From: Alphaproteobacteria bacterium UBA6189
GTDB lineage: Bacteria; Pseudomonadota; Alphaproteobacteria; Rickettsiales; UBA3002
Direction of reading: 5' to 3'
DNA length: 5,431 bases
Assembly (NCBI GenBank): GCA_002422745.1
Contig: DITH01000054.1
Coordinates: forward strand, 1-5,431
This document shows, piece by piece, positions 4,716 to 5,431 of the stretch. Both the position numbers and the translations under genes were made by a program. The first letter of the stretch is position 1. Each line of letters starts with the position of its first letter. The notes under the pieces are model-generated. The model worked only from the letters and a program-made list of their open reading frames with translations. It had not been told where the DNA came from and searched no databases.

Positions 4716-5108
4716 CTAGTGGGCCTTGGCCACCACATAGGGGCTATCGAGCGAAAAGGCTGGAATTTCAACGGAAAAGCGCTTGCCTTCCGGAGTGGTC
4801 ATTTCATAGCTGCCAAACATCAGGCCCGAGGGGGTATGCAGCACCGTGCCGCTGGTATACCGGAACGCCTCGCCGGGTTTAAGCACCGGTTGCTCGCCGA
4901 TCACCCCGGCTCCGTGCACCTCCTGCATTTGCCCCGAATCGTCGGTGATGCGCCAATGGCGGTTCAGCAATTGCACCGTTTCCGCCCCATGGTTTTCGAG
5001 TTGGATCGTATAGGCCCAGACGAAATGGTCGTCCGACGGCTCGGAATGCTCGGCCAGGAATTGCGGCACGGCCGTGATGGTAATGGCGTGGGTGGTTTTT
5101 TGAAACAT
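4716..5108 (-). CDS. apaG: ApaG domain protein
   Basis: 130-residue ApaG protein, the usual family length of about 125-130. ApaG has a fibronectin-III/immunoglobulin-like beta-sandwich fold. It was linked to cobalt resistance and magnesium efflux in enterobacteria, and its biochemical role is not settled. The family signature is clear: FVWAYTIQLENHGAETVQLLNRHW at residues 29-52, the glycine-rich motif GAGVIGEQPVLKPGEAFRYTSG at 66-87, and GLMFGSYEM at 95-103. The ATG at 5108 gives the family-typical start MFQKTTHAITI; the reading frame is open upstream from 5165, but that extension would overlap the argE end and matches no known ApaG. It follows argE by 41 nt, a gap containing its own promoter. 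No Shine-Dalgarno sequence is seen and the -10 box lies 6 nt from the ATG. Confidence 0.95.
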   Translation of the reverse strand: MFQKTTHAITITAVPQFLAEHSEPSDDHFVWAYTIQLENHGAETVQLLNRHWRITDDSGQMQEVHGAGVIGEQPVLKPGEAFRYTSGTVLHTPSGLMFGSYEMTTPEGKRFSVEIPAFSLDSPYVVAKAH

Positions 5109-5114
5109 AGGCTC

Positions 5115-5144
5115 AGTATATAAACCCTGCCCATTAAGAAACAA
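5115..5144 (-). promoter_or_regulatory. apaG promoter with leaderless geometry
   Basis: TTGTTT (5139-5144) and TATACT (5115-5120) are separated by 18 nt on the minus strand; the -10 matches five of six consensus bases and the -35 four of six. The -10 ends 6 nt before the apaG ATG at 5108, so the mRNA should begin at or within a base or two of the start codon. The promoter lies in the 41-nt gap after argE. Confidence 0.6.
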
Positions 5145-5149
5145 GGTGG

Positions 5150-5431
5150 CTAGTGCGTCGCCCACGCACCCAGCCGCTGCATGAAATCGGCACCTGCTAC
5201 AAGCTGGTCAAGGCTGATCCATTCGTCGGGCTGGTGGGCCTGGTCGATCGAGCCGGGGCCGCAAATGACCGTCGAGAACCCGTGCGATTGGAAAATACCC
5301 GCTTCGGTGCCGTAGGAAACCGCCAGCGGCTGGTTCACCTGCGCCAGCTGACAGGCCACCGGCAGGGCTGGATCGTCGGCGGCCAGCGGTGCCAGCCCTA
5401 GCACCTGGCTGATCGGGCGCGTCACGATACC
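5150..5431 (-). CDS. argE: Acetylornithine deacetylase, C-terminal end (cut by window edge)
   Basis: C-terminal 93 residues of an M20-family metallopeptidase best matched to acetylornithine deacetylase, which removes the acetyl group from N-acetyl-L-ornithine in arginine synthesis. The visible part belongs to the catalytic domain's end: VSYGTEAGIFQ, with the TEA glutamate motif, then ICGPGSIDQAHQPDEWISLDQL, with the QAHQPDE histidine that is a metal ligand in this family. This agrees closely with the end of E. coli ArgE (LGPGSINQAHQPDEYL). The N-terminal metal-binding motifs and dimerisation domain lie beyond the right edge, so integrity cannot be judged. The reading frame continues open to the edge. 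Related M20 enzymes such as DapE are less likely given the QAHQPDE context. The stop is 41 nt before apaG. Confidence 0.9.
   Translation of the reverse strand, partial: GIVTRPISQVLGLAPLAADDPALPVACQLAQVNQPLAVSYGTEAGIFQSHGFSTVICGPGSIDQAHQPDEWISLDQLVAGADFMQRLGAWATH

Noticed and set aside
5109..5165. N-terminal extension of ApaG beginning MGDALATLF
   Set aside because: It would overlap the end of argE and contain the apaG promoter, and family members start at the MFQKTTHAITI position.

Overview
The window reads as an ordinary stretch of a proteobacterial chromosome, moderately GC-rich by eye. The best guess is an alphaproteobacterium, from the style of the ApaG, Trm112-like and ArgE proteins and from a dispersed palindromic repeat of the GTCATTCC...GGAATGAC type; this assignment is inference. 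Every gene I can support lies on the minus strand, so transcription runs from high to low coordinates.

Right end (5431 to 4327): the C-terminal end of acetylornithine deacetylase (ArgE, cut by the window edge), then apaG, then a 113-residue Pro/Gly-rich protein of unknown function. apaG and the 113-residue gene each have a -10-like hexamer ending exactly 6 nt before the ATG and no Shine-Dalgarno sequence. That geometry predicts leaderless mRNAs.

Middle (4173 to 2128): a very small predicted lipoprotein, an unrecognised 171-residue soluble protein of AT-richer composition, a tRNA-Gly(GCC) with encoded CCA and a plausible promoter, a cluster of three hairpins just 3' of the tRNA, a 65-residue Trm112-like protein whose start is fixed by a good ribosome binding site, and an unrecognised 249-residue protein close behind it.

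Left end (2048 to 1): a TonB-type energy-transduction operon in the order exbB-like, exbD-like 1, exbD-like 2, tonB (cut by the left edge). The ExbB/ExbD proteins form a proton channel in the inner membrane. TonB passes the energy across the periplasm to outer-membrane transporters. The last three genes overlap end to start (TGATG, then ATGA). The exbB-exbD gap is filled almost entirely by a 102-bp palindromic repeat element. The exbD2/tonB junction carries a run of seven G in a slippery register that could, by a -1 shift, join ExbD2 to TonB.

I see no CRISPR array, phage gene, transposase or toxin-antitoxin pair. The less ordinary points are the leaderless-style promoters, the repeat inside the operon, the G7 junction, the paired ExbDs and several unrecognised small genes.
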